Source of the DNA: Pseudomonas sp. Irchel s3f7
GTDB lineage: Bacteria > Pseudomonadota > Gammaproteobacteria > Pseudomonadales > Pseudomonadaceae
DNA: 64,000 nucleotides
Assembly: GCF_900187615.1 (NCBI RefSeq)
Contig: NZ_FYDO01000015.1
Location: 1-64,000, forward strand
Direction of reading: 5' to 3'
Shown: positions 42,362-51,923 of the stretch, piece by piece
How positions within the stretch are numbered: position 1 is the stretch's first letter
Layout: each line of letters begins with the position of its first letter
Notes under the pieces: model-generated
What the model was told of the DNA's origin: nothing
Database searches by the model: none
Seen by the model: only the letters and a program-made list of their open reading frames with translations
Made by a program: the position numbers and the translations under genes

Positions 42362-43860
42362 CAGAAACGCTCCAGCTCAGGGAAGGGCAATTGACCGCCG
42401 TGCACGTGCAGGGCACCAAACTCGGCGCATCGGTGCAGGGTCGGAATGTTTTTGCCGGGGTTGAGCAGACCGCCCGGATCAAACGCGGCTTTGACCGCAT
42501 GGAACACCGTCAACTCGTCGCTGTTGAACTGCGCGCACATCTGATTGATCTTCTCGCGCCCCACGCCATGCTCACCGGTGATGCTACCGCCGACCTTCAC
42601 GCACAACTCCAGAATTTTGCCGCCGAGGGTTTCGGCACGCTCCAGTTCGCCCGGTTGGTTGGCGTCGAACAGAATCAAGGGGTGCATGTTGCCGTCGCCG
42701 GCATGGAACACGTTGGCCACGCGCAGGCCATATTCGTTCGACAGTTCGGCGATGGCATGCAGAACGCCTGGCAGTTCGCGGCGGGGGATGGTGCCGTCCA
42801 TGCAGTAATAGTCCGGCGAGAGACGGCCGACGGCCGGGAAGGCATTTTTGCGCCCGGCCCAGAACCGCACGCGTTCGGCTTCATCTTTGGCCTGGCGCAA
42901 CTCGGTCGCGCCGGCCTGAAGCAGCACCGCGCGCACGCGCTCGCAGTCATCCGCGACGTCGGCCTCAACACCGTCGAGTTCACACAGCAAAATGGCTTCG
43001 GCGTCGACCGGATAGCCGGCGTGGATGAAATCTTCGGCGGCACGAATGGCCAGGTTGTCCATCATTTCCAGGCCACCGGGAATGATCCCGGCAGCAATGA
43101 TATCGCCGACGGCGCGCCCGGCCTTTTCCACGGAGTCGAACGCCGCCAGCAGCACTTTGGCGGTCTGCGGTTTGGGCAAAAGTTTGACCGTGACTTCGGT
43201 GATCACCCCGAGCATGCCCTCGGAGCCAGTGAACAATGCAAGCAGGTCAAACCCCGGCGAATCCAGGGCATTGGAGCCCAGGCTCAGGTGTTCGCCATCG
43301 ACGGTAAGAATGTCGACTTTCAATACGTTGTGTACGGTCAGGCCGTACTTCAGGCAATGCACGCCACCGGCGTTTTCCGCGACGTTGCCGCCGATGGAAC
43401 AAGCGATCTGCGAAGAAGGGTCCGGCGCGTAATACAAGCCGAACGGCGCCGCGGCCTGGGAAATCGCCAGGTTGCGTACACCCGGCTGAACCCGCGCCGT
43501 GCGGGCGGCGGGATCGATGTGCAGGATGTTGTTGAAGCGCGCCATCACCAGCAACACGCCTTTTTCCAGTGGCAATGCACCACCGGACAACCCCGTGCCG
43601 GCGCCCCGGGCAACCACCGGCACACGCATTTCATGACAGATACGCAGCACGCCCTGAACCTGGGCAATGTCCCGTGGCAGCACCACCAGCATGGGCGTGG
43701 TGCGGTAAGCGGACAGTCCGTCGCATTCGTACGGCTTGAGCTCTTCCTTCTGATGCAGGACTTCAAGGTCGGGCCACTGCGTGCGCAAGGCCTGTAACAG
43801 CAGGTTTTTGTCGACGTTCGGCAGTGCGCCGTCAACGCGTTCATCGTAGAGAATGTTCAT
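42361..43860 (-). CDS. glcD: Glycolate oxidase catalytic subunit
   Basis: A 499-residue GlcD of the FAD-linked oxidase (VAO/PCMH) family. RGAGTGLSGG and the GGNVAENAGGVHCLKYG segment bind FAD; the C-terminal NVFHAGDGNMHP and GSITGEHGVGREK regions are typical of GlcD/D-lactate dehydrogenases. It oxidises glycolate to glyoxylate. ATG 43860 is used, as upstream codons do not match the family. A weak hairpin at about 43986-44012 separates it from glcA. Confidence 0.93.
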   Translation of the reverse strand: MNILYDERVDGALPNVDKNLLLQALRTQWPDLEVLHQKEELKPYECDGLSAYRTTPMLVVLPRDIAQVQGVLRICHEMRVPVVARGAGTGLSGGALPLEKGVLLVMARFNNILHIDPAARTARVQPGVRNLAISQAAAPFGLYYAPDPSSQIACSIGGNVAENAGGVHCLKYGLTVHNVLKVDILTVDGEHLSLGSNALDSPGFDLLALFTGSEGMLGVITEVTVKLLPKPQTAKVLLAAFDSVEKAGRAVGDIIAAGIIPGGLEMMDNLAIRAAEDFIHAGYPVDAEAILLCELDGVEADVADDCERVRAVLLQAGATELRQAKDEAERVRFWAGRKNAFPAVGRLSPDYYCMDGTIPRRELPGVLHAIAELSNEYGLRVANVFHAGDGNMHPLILFDANQPGELERAETLGGKILELCVKVGGSITGEHGVGREKINQMCAQFNSDELTVFHAVKAAFDPGGLLNPGKNIPTLHRCAEFGALHVHGGQLPFPELERF

Positions 43861-44033
43861 CGGTTCACGACACTCGCAGGATGCCACTGACGTTAATGAT
43901 TGGCCCGGAACGGTCCACTGTCCATGGGTTGTTTGTCCGCAGGATCGGTCTGTCTGCTCAATCTGTTTTGCAACAGAACACCAACGCCCGGGCGGTATGC
44001 CCGAGCGTGGAAAGAGGTGTGCACGGGAACCGC

Positions 44034-45797
44034 TTAATGACCGCCCACCACCATGTGGCTGAACGGCGCGACGTAGGCCTGCAATGTCACCAGCCCACCG
44101 ACCAGAATCGCCAGCACGATGGAATGGAAGAACACGTAGCGCAGGATTTCCCCTTCATGGCCGTACCAGCGGGTAGCGGTGGAGGCGACCACGATCGACT
44201 GGGCGTCGACCATTTTGCCCATGACCCCGCCGGAACTGTTGGCGGCGGCCATCAACACCGGGCTGATCCCCAGTTGCTCCGAGGTCACCCGCTGCAAACC
44301 GCCGAACAGCACGTTTGAAGCGGTGTCCGAACCGGTCAGGGCCACGCCGAGCCAGCCGAGGAGGGTGCCGAACATGGGGTAGAAAATGCCCGTCGCGGCA
44401 AACGCCAGGCCCATCGTCGCATCAAGCCCCGAATAGCGGGTGAGGAACCCGAGGGCCAGCATCGCCACAATGGTGATCAGCGAAAAACGCACCACCCAGA
44501 GCGTTCGCAGGTATTGGTGAATCAGTTGCGGGATGGAGTAGCCCATCAGCAACCCGCCAACAATCGCCGCCAGCAGGATGCCGCTGCCGGTTGCGGTGAA
44601 CCAGGTGAACTTGTAGATCGCTTCCTCGGTTTTCGCTGTCGGCACCACGGGTGGGACTTTTTCGATTTGCTGGTGAATGGTGGTGAACGTCAGGATCGGC
44701 GCAAAGACCGGATTGGCCTCGCGCATCGGCTTGCCCTGCGGGTCGAGCTTGGCGGCGCTGGTTTGCGGATCAATGGCCGGACGGGTGTCGAAGGTGTTCT
44801 TGAAGCCTTGGGTGCCCCAGATGAACACGAAAATCGTGAGGATGATCCACGGCATCCAGGCACGCATCACCGCCGGTTTTACATCACTGGCGAAGGCTGC
44901 ACTGGGTACAGGCTTTTCATCGTGCTCCACATCGATTTTCGAGTCGTCGTGTCGCCCGGTCAGCGCGGCGGAAGTGTGTACCGTGGCCGGTTTCCAGACT
45001 TTCAGGAAACCGGTCAGACAGGCCATGGAAATCAGCGCGGCAATCACGTCCACCAGCATCGGCCCGTGATAGTTGGACACGAGGAACTGCGGAATCGCAA
45101 AGCTGACGCCGGCCACTAGGATCGCGGGCCAGATCTCCAGCATCTTGCGCCAACCGGCAAAGGCCCAGATCAGCCAGAACGGCACCAGCACCGAGAAGAA
45201 CGGCAACTGCCGACCAACCATCATCGACAGCTCCATTTCATCCAGCCCGGTGACCTTGGCCAACGTGATGATCGGTGTACCCAGGGCGCCGAATGCCACT
45301 GGCGCGGTGTTGGCGATCAGCGCCAGGCCGGAGGCAGCCAACGGCGAGAAGCCCAGGCCGATCAATATCGCGCCGGTCACTGCCACTGGCGTGCCGAAAC
45401 CCGCCGCGCCTTCAAAAAAGGCGCCGAAGCAGAAGGCGATCAGCAGCAATTGCAGGCGGCGGTCGTCAGTGATGCGTGCCAGGGAATCCTGCAGCACCTT
45501 GAACGAACCGTTCTCGGTGGTCAGCCGGTGCAGGAAAATGATGTTCAACACAATCCAGCCAATCGGCAGCAAGCCATTGGCCGCACCGTACAGTGCCGCC
45601 GACCCTGCCATGTTGGCCGGCATGCCGAAGGCGAAAATCGCAATCAGCAAGGCTGACCCCAGGGCAAGCAACGCCGCCAGGTGAGCCTTGACGTGGAAAA
45701 ACGCCAGCGATGCCAGCATCACCACCACCGGGACGGCGGCCATGAGGGTTGAAAGCACCGGGCTGTTGAACGGATCGTAGATTTGCTGCCAAACCAT
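44034..45797 (-). CDS. glcA: Glycolate/lactate permease
   Basis: A 587-residue LctP-family permease with 12 or more membrane segments. The start WQQIYDPFNS and the motif GFGTPVAVTGAILIGLGF are diagnostic. Next to glcDEFG it most likely imports glycolate, with L- or D-lactate also possible. It leads the gene set on this strand with an AGAGGTGG ribosome site. No glcC-type regulator is next to it. Confidence 0.9.
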   Translation of the reverse strand: MVWQQIYDPFNSPVLSTLMAAVPVVVMLASLAFFHVKAHLAALLALGSALLIAIFAFGMPANMAGSAALYGAANGLLPIGWIVLNIIFLHRLTTENGSFKVLQDSLARITDDRRLQLLLIAFCFGAFFEGAAGFGTPVAVTGAILIGLGFSPLAASGLALIANTAPVAFGALGTPIITLAKVTGLDEMELSMMVGRQLPFFSVLVPFWLIWAFAGWRKMLEIWPAILVAGVSFAIPQFLVSNYHGPMLVDVIAALISMACLTGFLKVWKPATVHTSAALTGRHDDSKIDVEHDEKPVPSAAFASDVKPAVMRAWMPWIILTIFVFIWGTQGFKNTFDTRPAIDPQTSAAKLDPQGKPMREANPVFAPILTFTTIHQQIEKVPPVVPTAKTEEAIYKFTWFTATGSGILLAAIVGGLLMGYSIPQLIHQYLRTLWVVRFSLITIVAMLALGFLTRYSGLDATMGLAFAATGIFYPMFGTLLGWLGVALTGSDTASNVLFGGLQRVTSEQLGISPVLMAAANSSGGVMGKMVDAQSIVVASTATRWYGHEGEILRYVFFHSIVLAILVGGLVTLQAYVAPFSHMVVGGH

Positions 45798-45977
45798 GTT
45801 CCACCTCTGCTTTTTATTGTTGGACGTGCAGACCCCCCAGGGGGCGGTGGCTTGAAGTATAGGTGGCATTGCGCGGCTGTCAGGCAAGGCCTCTGGTCTC
45901 GCCAATCGGCGCTTTGCAACAGGCTGAACTAGCATGGCCAGAAGGGTTCTGAATTCAGCCTGAGGAGGAATGCAGCC

Positions 45978-46214
45978 ATGACCGAGCGCCATCTGGAACA
46001 CAAGGAAACGCTGTCGAACGGATGCAGCATCAAAGTCAAAGCCGAGATACTGAAAGACGGTTCGCTGGGGATGTTCATCGGCGTTTATCGGCCGGATGGC
46101 ACCGCCATCGACGAGAACCACGATCCCAAGCCGCACATGCTGGACATGGAGGCGGCAATGGATTGGGGCATCGATATCGCGAAGGGCATCGGCAATAGCC
46201 AGCGAACGCTATAA
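45978..46214 (+). CDS. Hypothetical 78-residue protein
   Basis: Small soluble protein with a strong ribosome site (GAGGAGGAA) before ATG 45978. It begins MTERHLEHKETLSNGCSIK and has a YRPDGTAIDENHD segment. No family recognised and no membrane segment. Probably real from codon use and the ribosome site. Monocistronic. Confidence 0.7.
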   Translation: MTERHLEHKETLSNGCSIKVKAEILKDGSLGMFIGVYRPDGTAIDENHDPKPHMLDMEAAMDWGIDIAKGIGNSQRTL

Positions 46215-46453
46215 GCGTCGTCACACGTGTTTTTCTGCCGTACCGCCTGAAGAATGAATCGTTCTCGAGTTGTGCGGCGATGCCGAATACAGTTTGGGCC
46301 TCGAACAGTTGCTCAAAAGTATTGATCGGCAAGGATAGGCAGCCTCCAGAGCGACTACTTTGCTGAATGGGTGAGGTGCGGCACCTATACTCAGATGAAG
46401 GCCTTTTGAGCGTCGGGCATGTCGTTCGGCGCAGACTTTAGAGAACCGCGATC

Positions 46454-47518
46454 TTGAACCTGCGTTCGCTGATCGTTGTCGTGCTACTGGTGTTGGCGGG
46501 ATGCGCCACGCCGGAGCGCGCGCCGGTACAAGTGGCGCCGGTCTTCGTCTCCCCCAGCACCTGGCAACAGGTGGACCGAGAGATCGTCGAGGCGTCGAAG
46601 TCAGCGACCGAGCAGACCAAGATCTACGCCCACGGTGCCATGGATTACTGGCGCACGCGGGTCTATCAACTGACTGAAGAGAACTTCATTCCCTGGTTCA
46701 GCAGTTACTGGACCCAGGAATGGATCTCGATGAAAGTCAGTTGGTACACCCTCAGCGCCCAGGGTGAGCAGGATGCGTCGGCCAAACGGTTGGCGGCCTA
46801 TCTGCTGGAGGCGTATCAGGAAAAAGTCCTGGCCCCGGTGGCGGTCGAGATTGATCCCGATGCGATTCTTGGCAATGCAGCGGCGTTCTACGTGGACATT
46901 CTCAAGGAAGAATTGCAGAAGATTTCCAAGCGCCACGGCGTGCCGATGGCCCAATTGAATGGCCGAATCCAGAAAATCCCCGCCATTGCCCTCGGGCCGC
47001 CACCGGCGCGCAACGCCTCGCTGTACCAGGTGATGCGCGCCGAACCCTTGAACACGCTGCCGGCTTATGCGGCGCTGATCGATAAGATCCACAAGGCCGG
47101 AGGGAACAAGGGTGTCGATTCGACCGATACCGCCATGGCCCCCGTCGCCAAGCGCGCCAGCCAGCAGATAGAGGCGGAGATGGCCCCGCGGGGAGCCGCC
47201 AGTGCGGTGGCCGCCGCGGCCGGGAAACTTGCCGGTGGCTTGATCACCGTCGGCGTGGCGGGCATTCGCGCAATCATACGGGCCAACGACCGGCCCGACA
47301 GCGAGGCGCTGATCCGTAGCAGCCTGGGCAACACCTTCGACAAGGCCTGGAGAAAGCTGCTGCAGAACCCGACCAGCGGCGTGATGGCCGGGACACTGTA
47401 CCTGGCGGCGCAAATCGAAGGCAGCCTGGGGGATAGCGTGCAACCGTCGGTCGGGTTGAGTGCCGGCACTGTCGATTGGAGCCCGACGCCAGCGACTACC
47501 CAACAGAACACCCCATGA
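46454..47518 (+). CDS. Hypothetical lipoprotein
   Basis: A 354-residue lipoprotein: MNLRSLIVVVLLVLAGCAT carries the lipobox LAGC with Cys at residue 17. It depends on a TTG start at 46454, the only start that keeps the signal peptide. The rest is mostly alpha-helical; no known domain recognised. A hydrophobic Ala/Gly-rich stretch lies near residues 255-275 (GLITVGVAGIRAI). The DUF1428 gene follows after 16 nt. Confidence 0.75.
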   Translation: MNLRSLIVVVLLVLAGCATPERAPVQVAPVFVSPSTWQQVDREIVEASKSATEQTKIYAHGAMDYWRTRVYQLTEENFIPWFSSYWTQEWISMKVSWYTLSAQGEQDASAKRLAAYLLEAYQEKVLAPVAVEIDPDAILGNAAAFYVDILKEELQKISKRHGVPMAQLNGRIQKIPAIALGPPPARNASLYQVMRAEPLNTLPAYAALIDKIHKAGGNKGVDSTDTAMAPVAKRASQQIEAEMAPRGAASAVAAAAGKLAGGLITVGVAGIRAIIRANDRPDSEALIRSSLGNTFDKAWRKLLQNPTSGVMAGTLYLAAQIEGSLGDSVQPSVGLSAGTVDWSPTPATTQQNTP

Positions 47519-47534
47519 CCGAAGGAGAACACTC

Positions 47535-47888
47535 ATGTCTTACGTTGATGGATTTATCGCTGCAGTACCCACCGCCCAGCGCGAGCAATACCTGAAACAC
47601 GCCGAAATCGCCGCTGCCATCTTCAAGGAAAACGGCGCCCTGAGCGTGGTCGAATGCTGGGGCGACGATGTGCCACAAGGCAAAGTGACGTCGTACCCGA
47701 TGGCGGTCAAACTCAAGGAAGACGAAACCGTCGCCATGGGCTGGATCATCTGGCCGGACAAGGCGACCCTCAATGCCGGCATGGACAAAATGATGCAGGA
47801 TTCGCGCATGCAGCCGGACGTCAATCCCATGCCGTTTGATGGTCAACGCATGGTGTACGGCGGGTTTGAAATACTCCTAAAAGCCTGA
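47535..47888 (+). CDS. DUF1428 family protein
   Basis: A 117-residue dimeric alpha/beta-barrel-like (ferredoxin-fold) protein of DUF1428, beginning MSYVDGFIAAVPTA, with the conserved ECWGDDVP and PFDGQRMVYGGFE. GAAGGAGAA ribosome site. Role unknown. Confidence 0.88.
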   Translation: MSYVDGFIAAVPTAQREQYLKHAEIAAAIFKENGALSVVECWGDDVPQGKVTSYPMAVKLKEDETVAMGWIIWPDKATLNAGMDKMMQDSRMQPDVNPMPFDGQRMVYGGFEILLKA

Positions 47889-47902
47889 CGCGAGCCACAG
47901 GG

Positions 47903-48097
47903 TCACTCCGCTGCCGGGGTGATCCTGCAACTTTTGCGCTGACGGATTTCGTCGTCCGTCGGCCGTTCGCGAATGAACTCGAAACGTGGCTCGCCTTCGC
48001 TGTAATGCACCAGCCAGCCCCATTCCAGCTTGAGCTCATCCTGGCCGGGCGCGGGCGGCGAGGCCCACCATGGCTCTGTGCTGATGATCTGTCGCAT
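47903..48097 (-). CDS. Hypothetical 64-residue protein
   Basis: Small acidic/basic soluble protein, MRQIISTEPWWASPPAPGQD and then ELKLEWGWLVHYSEGEP. The GGAGGGG ribosome site at correct spacing supports expression. No family recognised. Convergent with DUF1428 and divergent from thpR. Confidence 0.6.
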   Translation of the reverse strand: MRQIISTEPWWASPPAPGQDELKLEWGWLVHYSEGEPRFEFIRERPTDDEIRQRKSCRITPAAE

Positions 48098-48207
48098 GGC
48101 CCCCTCCGCGTGATTCGCTTGCTAGAACTATAACGCGCATGCGGCGAGGTGCCAGAAACCCGCTGGCCGGTTGTAAACTCAAGCCATTCCCGCAAGAGAT
48201 GCCCGGC

Positions 48208-48747
48208 ATGAATGACGAATCCCGCGAGCCGTTCAAGCGGCTGTTCTTTGCCCTCGATTGCCCACCGACGCAGCGCAAGGCCATTGCTCGATGGCGCAGC
48301 GCCCTGCAACTGAGGAGCGGGCGGCCGGTGCCGGCGGAAAACTTTCACCTGACGTTGAAGTTTCTCGGTTCGATCGTCGCGGCGCAGGTGGCCGATATTT
48401 GCGAGGCGGCGGCGTCGGTGCGCACGTCGGCCGAGTGCTTGACCGTGACGCTTGATCGACTGGATGCCTGGCGCAGGGCAGGGGTGCTGGTATTGGCGCC
48501 GGAGCAAGCGCCCCCGGCGTTGTTGCGTCTGGTGTATGACCTGGAACAGGCCTTGTTGCCGTTTGCCCTGGAGGATGCGCCTCGTGAGTTTCGCCCGCAC
48601 CTGACCTTGGCCCGTGACTTTCGCGCGCCGGTACCCGAGTCCGCCACGGCACCGGAATTTTTCCTGCGTGCCGATCGGTTCACACTGTTCGAATCGCACA
48701 AGGGCCGCTATCGGGCGCTGGCCGAATGGCCGCTGGGGACGGCGTAA
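48208..48747 (+). CDS. thpR: RNA 2',3'-cyclic phosphodiesterase (2H family)
   Basis: A 179-residue 2H phosphoesterase with the two catalytic motifs HLTLKFLG (about residue 46) and HLTLARDF (about 131). ThpR opens 2',3'-cyclic RNA ends to 2'-phosphate and can ligate tRNA halves in vitro. ATG 48208 chosen for AAGAG at 9 nt; ATG 48199 is a close alternative. Confidence 0.87.
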   Translation: MNDESREPFKRLFFALDCPPTQRKAIARWRSALQLRSGRPVPAENFHLTLKFLGSIVAAQVADICEAAASVRTSAECLTVTLDRLDAWRRAGVLVLAPEQAPPALLRLVYDLEQALLPFALEDAPREFRPHLTLARDFRAPVPESATAPEFFLRADRFTLFESHKGRYRALAEWPLGTA

Positions 48748-48755
48748 TCCAACAC

Positions 48756-48778
48756 AAAAAAAGGCGCCCGAGGGCGCC
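48756..48778 (-). terminator. Intrinsic terminator of the pot operon
   Basis: GGCGCCC/GGGCGCC stem (48763-48778) followed, on the minus strand, by seven T (48762-48756). It lies 85 nt beyond the potF stop and ends the potGHIF transcript. Confidence 0.85.
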
Positions 48779-48863
48779 GAAATTCACCTAAACCGAGGGA
48801 GCCAGGTGAGTGATGCAGCGGTGGTAAGGCGCTGCATGAAAGTCCTCTGGCAGGAAGCGGTGG

Positions 48864-49961
48864 TTATTTACCCAGCTTCACCTTGGTCCAACCCCGGGTC
48901 ATGACCCGCTGCACGCCAATCGGCATGTCCGGAATCGCATACAAGGTCGCCATCACTTCCTGGGACGGATACGAACCCGGCTCGTTGCGAATCGCTTCAT
49001 CCACCAACGGCGTCGCCGCCAGGTTGGCGTTGCTGTAGCCGATGTTGTTGGTGATCTCGGCGATGATGTCCGGGCGCATCAGGAAGTCCATGAACAGGTA
49101 AGCCTCCTCGACATTCGCTGCATCACGCGGGATGGCGACCATGTCGTAGAAACTGCCGGCCCCTTCTTTCGGGATGCTGTACTCGATCTTCACCTTGTCG
49201 CCGGCTTCCTGGGCGCGGGCCTTGGCCTGCAACACGTCGCCGGAGTAACCGACGGCCACGCAGATGTTGCCGTTGGCCAGGTCAGAGATGTACTTCGACG
49301 AATGGAAGTAGGCCACCGACGGGCGGATCTTCATGAACAGCGCTTCGGCTTCGGCGATGTGCGCCTTGTTCTGATCGTTCGCCGGGTAACCCAGGTAGTG
49401 CAGGGCGGCCGGGATCATTTCGGTGGGCGAATCGAGGAAGCTGATGCCGCAGGCTTTCAGTTTTTCCGCGTTTTCCGGTTTGAACAGCAAGTCCCAGGAG
49501 TTGGTCGGGGCGTTGGCACCGAGCACTTCCTTGACCTTTTCCGGGTTGAACCCGATGCCGATCGAGCCCCACATGTACGGAAAGGCGTGGGCGTTATCCG
49601 GGTCGCTGGCAGAGGCGTTTTTCAGCAGGACCGGATTGAGGTTCTTCCAGTTCGGCAGCTTTGATTTGTCCAGTTCCTGATAAACACCGGCCTTGACCTG
49701 CTTGGCCAGGAAACTGTTGGACGGCACGACGATGTCGTAGCCGGATTTGCCCGCCAGCAGGCGTGCTTCAAGGGTTTCGTTACTGTCGAACACATCGTAG
49801 GTCACGCGGATACCGGTCTCGTCTTCGAACTTCTTGACGGTGTCCGGGGCAATGTAATCCGACCAGTTGTAGACGCGCAGAACCTTGTCATTGGCCTGGG
49901 CGCCGGTGGCAATCACGCCCAATAAGGACAGTGTCAGCAGAGTCCTGCCAAACATTTTCAT
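48864..49961 (-). CDS. potF: Putrescine/spermidine periplasmic binding protein
   Basis: A 365-residue PotF/SpuD-type binding protein. Signal peptide about residues 1-22 (cleavage after AQAN region), mature start [20 protein letters not shown]. Binding-site segments [14 protein letters not shown] and SYPSQEV match PotF. The ATG at 49961 follows GGAG at 8 nt. It is last in the potGHIF order, separated from the permease genes by a REP hairpin that may give it different mRNA stability. Confidence 0.9.
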   Translation of the reverse strand: MKMFGRTLLTLSLLGVIATGAQANDKVLRVYNWSDYIAPDTVKKFEDETGIRVTYDVFDSNETLEARLLAGKSGYDIVVPSNSFLAKQVKAGVYQELDKSKLPNWKNLNPVLLKNASASDPDNAHAFPYMWGSIGIGFNPEKVKEVLGANAPTNSWDLLFKPENAEKLKACGISFLDSPTEMIPAALHYLGYPANDQNKAHIAEAEALFMKIRPSVAYFHSSKYISDLANGNICVAVGYSGDVLQAKARAQEAGDKVKIEYSIPKEGAGSFYDMVAIPRDAANVEEAYLFMDFLMRPDIIAEITNNIGYSNANLAATPLVDEAIRNEPGSYPSQEVMATLYAIPDMPIGVQRVMTRGWTKVKLGK

Positions 49962-50015
49962 CGGTACAACTCCATTTCTTTTTATACAAAACACAATGCA
50001 GTATCACAGCGAATC

Positions 50016-50108
50016 TGTGGCGAGGGAGCTTGCTCCCGCTGGACTGCGCAGCAGTCCCATCTAATGGGGTCGCTTCGCGACCCAGCGGGAGCAAGCTCCC
50101 TCGCCACA
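50016..50108. repeat. REP-type hairpin (GGGAGCTTGCTCCC class) inside the pot operon
   Basis: Perfect 27-bp arms (50016-50042 and 50082-50108), core GGCGAGGGAGCTTGCTCCCG, belonging to a second REP class distinct from the GTAGGAGC type. It lies between the potI and potF genes. Confidence 0.9.
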
Positions 50109-50127
50109 AAGAGCAAATCACGGAGCT

Positions 50128-51012
50128 TTAGGCGATAGCTTCCAGCATTTTCTTTTCAGGTTGCTGCCACGATTCGCTGGCCGTCTGGTCCATCGCTTCC
50201 TGGATCGCGCGTTTACGGCTGGCTTCGGCACGGCGGCTGAAGTACCAGACCATGAAGGTCACGATCGAAACCGCCAACAGGATCAGGCTGGCCACGGCGT
50301 TGATCTCGGGTTTCACACCCAGCCGCACCGCCGAGAACACTTCCATCGGCAGGGTCGTGGAACCCGGACCCGACACGAAGCTCGCCAGCACCAGGTCATC
50401 CAGCGACAGGGCGAAGGACATCATGCCGCCGGCCGCCAGTGACGGCGCGATCATCGGAATGGTGATCAGGAAAAACACCTTGAACGGCTTCGCACCGAGG
50501 TCCATGGCCGCTTCTTCGATGGACAGGTCCAGCTCGCGAAGGCGGGCGGAGACGACCACCGCCACATAGGCGGCACAAAACGTGGTGTGGGCGATCCAGA
50601 TCGTGACGATGCCACGCTCCATCGGCCAGCCGATCAACTGCGCCATGGCCACGAACAGCAGCAACAGCGACAGACCGGTGATCACTTCAGGCATCACCAA
50701 CGGCGCGGTGACCAGACCACCGAACAGCGTGCGCCCCTTGAAACGCGTTACGCGTGTCAGCACAAACGCGGCCAAAGTACCCAGCGCGACCGCTGCAATC
50801 GCTGTGTAGCAGGCGATTTCCAGCGAGCGCAAAACCGAGCCCATCAACTGGCTGTTGTCGAGCAAGCCGGCGTACCACTTGATCGACCAGCCGCCCCACA
50901 CCGTCACCAGCTTGGAGGCGTTGAACGAGTAGATCACCAGAATCAGCATCGGCAGGTAGATAAACGACAGGCCGAAAATCAGCATGAACTTTGAAAATCC
51001 GAAGCGTTTCAT
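50128..51012 (-). CDS. potI: Polyamine ABC transporter permease
   Basis: A 294-residue permease with six membrane segments and the EAA loop IEEAAMDLGAKPFKVFFLITIP. Pairs with PotH. Its start overlaps the potH stop by 4 nt (ATGA). A C-terminal soluble extension of about 30 residues (RRAEASRKRA) is longer than in the paralogue at 14528. Confidence 0.9.
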   Translation of the reverse strand: MKRFGFSKFMLIFGLSFIYLPMLILVIYSFNASKLVTVWGGWSIKWYAGLLDNSQLMGSVLRSLEIACYTAIAAVALGTLAAFVLTRVTRFKGRTLFGGLVTAPLVMPEVITGLSLLLLFVAMAQLIGWPMERGIVTIWIAHTTFCAAYVAVVVSARLRELDLSIEEAAMDLGAKPFKVFFLITIPMIAPSLAAGGMMSFALSLDDLVLASFVSGPGSTTLPMEVFSAVRLGVKPEINAVASLILLAVSIVTFMVWYFSRRAEASRKRAIQEAMDQTASESWQQPEKKMLEAIA

Positions 51013-51923
51013 CCCCGTGCCTCCATCTCTTTGGCCTGGCTGCGGTTAAACAGCAGAATCGGCACAATCAGGATCAACAGCATCACCACCGCCAGGGCAG
51101 ACGCCACCGGCCAGTCGCGGTTATTGAAGAACTCTTGCCACAGCACTCGGCCGATCATCAGGGTTTCCGGGCCACCCAGCAGTTCCGGAATCACGAACTC
51201 GCCGACCACCGGAATGAACACCAGCATGCAACCGGCGATGATGCCGTTCTTGGCCAGCGGCACGGTGATTTTCCAGAAGCTGTTGAAGGTGCTCGAACCC
51301 AGGTCCGACGCGGCTTCCAGCAGGCTCTGGTCGTGTTTGACCAGGTTGGCGTAGAGCGGCAGGATCATGAACGGCAGATACGCATACACCACGCCGATAT
51401 ACACGGCGGTATTGGTGTTGAGGATCTCGATCGGGTGCGAGGTCAGCCCGGTCCACATCAGGAAACCGTTGAGCAAACCGTTGTTGCTGAGGATGCCCAT
51501 CCACGCGTAAACGCGGATCAGGATCGCGGTCCAGGTCGGCATCATGATCAGCAGCATCAAGACGTTTTGCGCTTCCTTGCTCGCCTTGGTAATGGCGTAG
51601 GCCATCGGGAAGCCGATCACCAGGCACATCAGCGTGCTGTAGAGCGCGACCTTCAACGAACCGAGATAAGCGGAGAGGTACAGCTCATCTTCGCCCAGCA
51701 AGGTGTAGTTGCCGATGTTCAGCAGCAGGTTGAATTTCTGCTCGGCGTAGGTGTAGATCTCAGAGTAGGGCGGAATGGCCAGCGCGGCTTCCGAGAAGCT
51801 GATCTTCATTACCAGGAAGAACGGCAGCAGGAAGAACAGGCACAGCCACAGGAACGGAATGCCGATGACCAGTTTTCGCCCACTGGGCACCAGGCGCAGG
51901 AATTGCTGATTGAAGGTTCTCAT
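51009..51923 (-). CDS. potH: Polyamine ABC transporter permease
   Basis: A 304-residue permease with six membrane segments and the EAA loop LEAASDLGSSTFNSFWKITVP. Overlaps potG by 4 nt upstream and potI by 4 nt downstream. Start at 51923 (MRTFNQQF) agrees with PotH proteins; the longer reading is inside potG. Confidence 0.9.
   Translation of the reverse strand: MRTFNQQFLRLVPSGRKLVIGIPFLWLCLFFLLPFFLVMKISFSEAALAIPPYSEIYTYAEQKFNLLLNIGNYTLLGEDELYLSAYLGSLKVALYSTLMCLVIGFPMAYAITKASKEAQNVLMLLIMMPTWTAILIRVYAWMGILSNNGLLNGFLMWTGLTSHPIEILNTNTAVYIGVVYAYLPFMILPLYANLVKHDQSLLEAASDLGSSTFNSFWKITVPLAKNGIIAGCMLVFIPVVGEFVIPELLGGPETLMIGRVLWQEFFNNRDWPVASALAVVMLLILIVPILLFNRSQAKEMEARG

Noticed and set aside
42391..43797. 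468-codon plus-strand ORF
   Set aside because: Antisense to glcD, which has clear family motifs.
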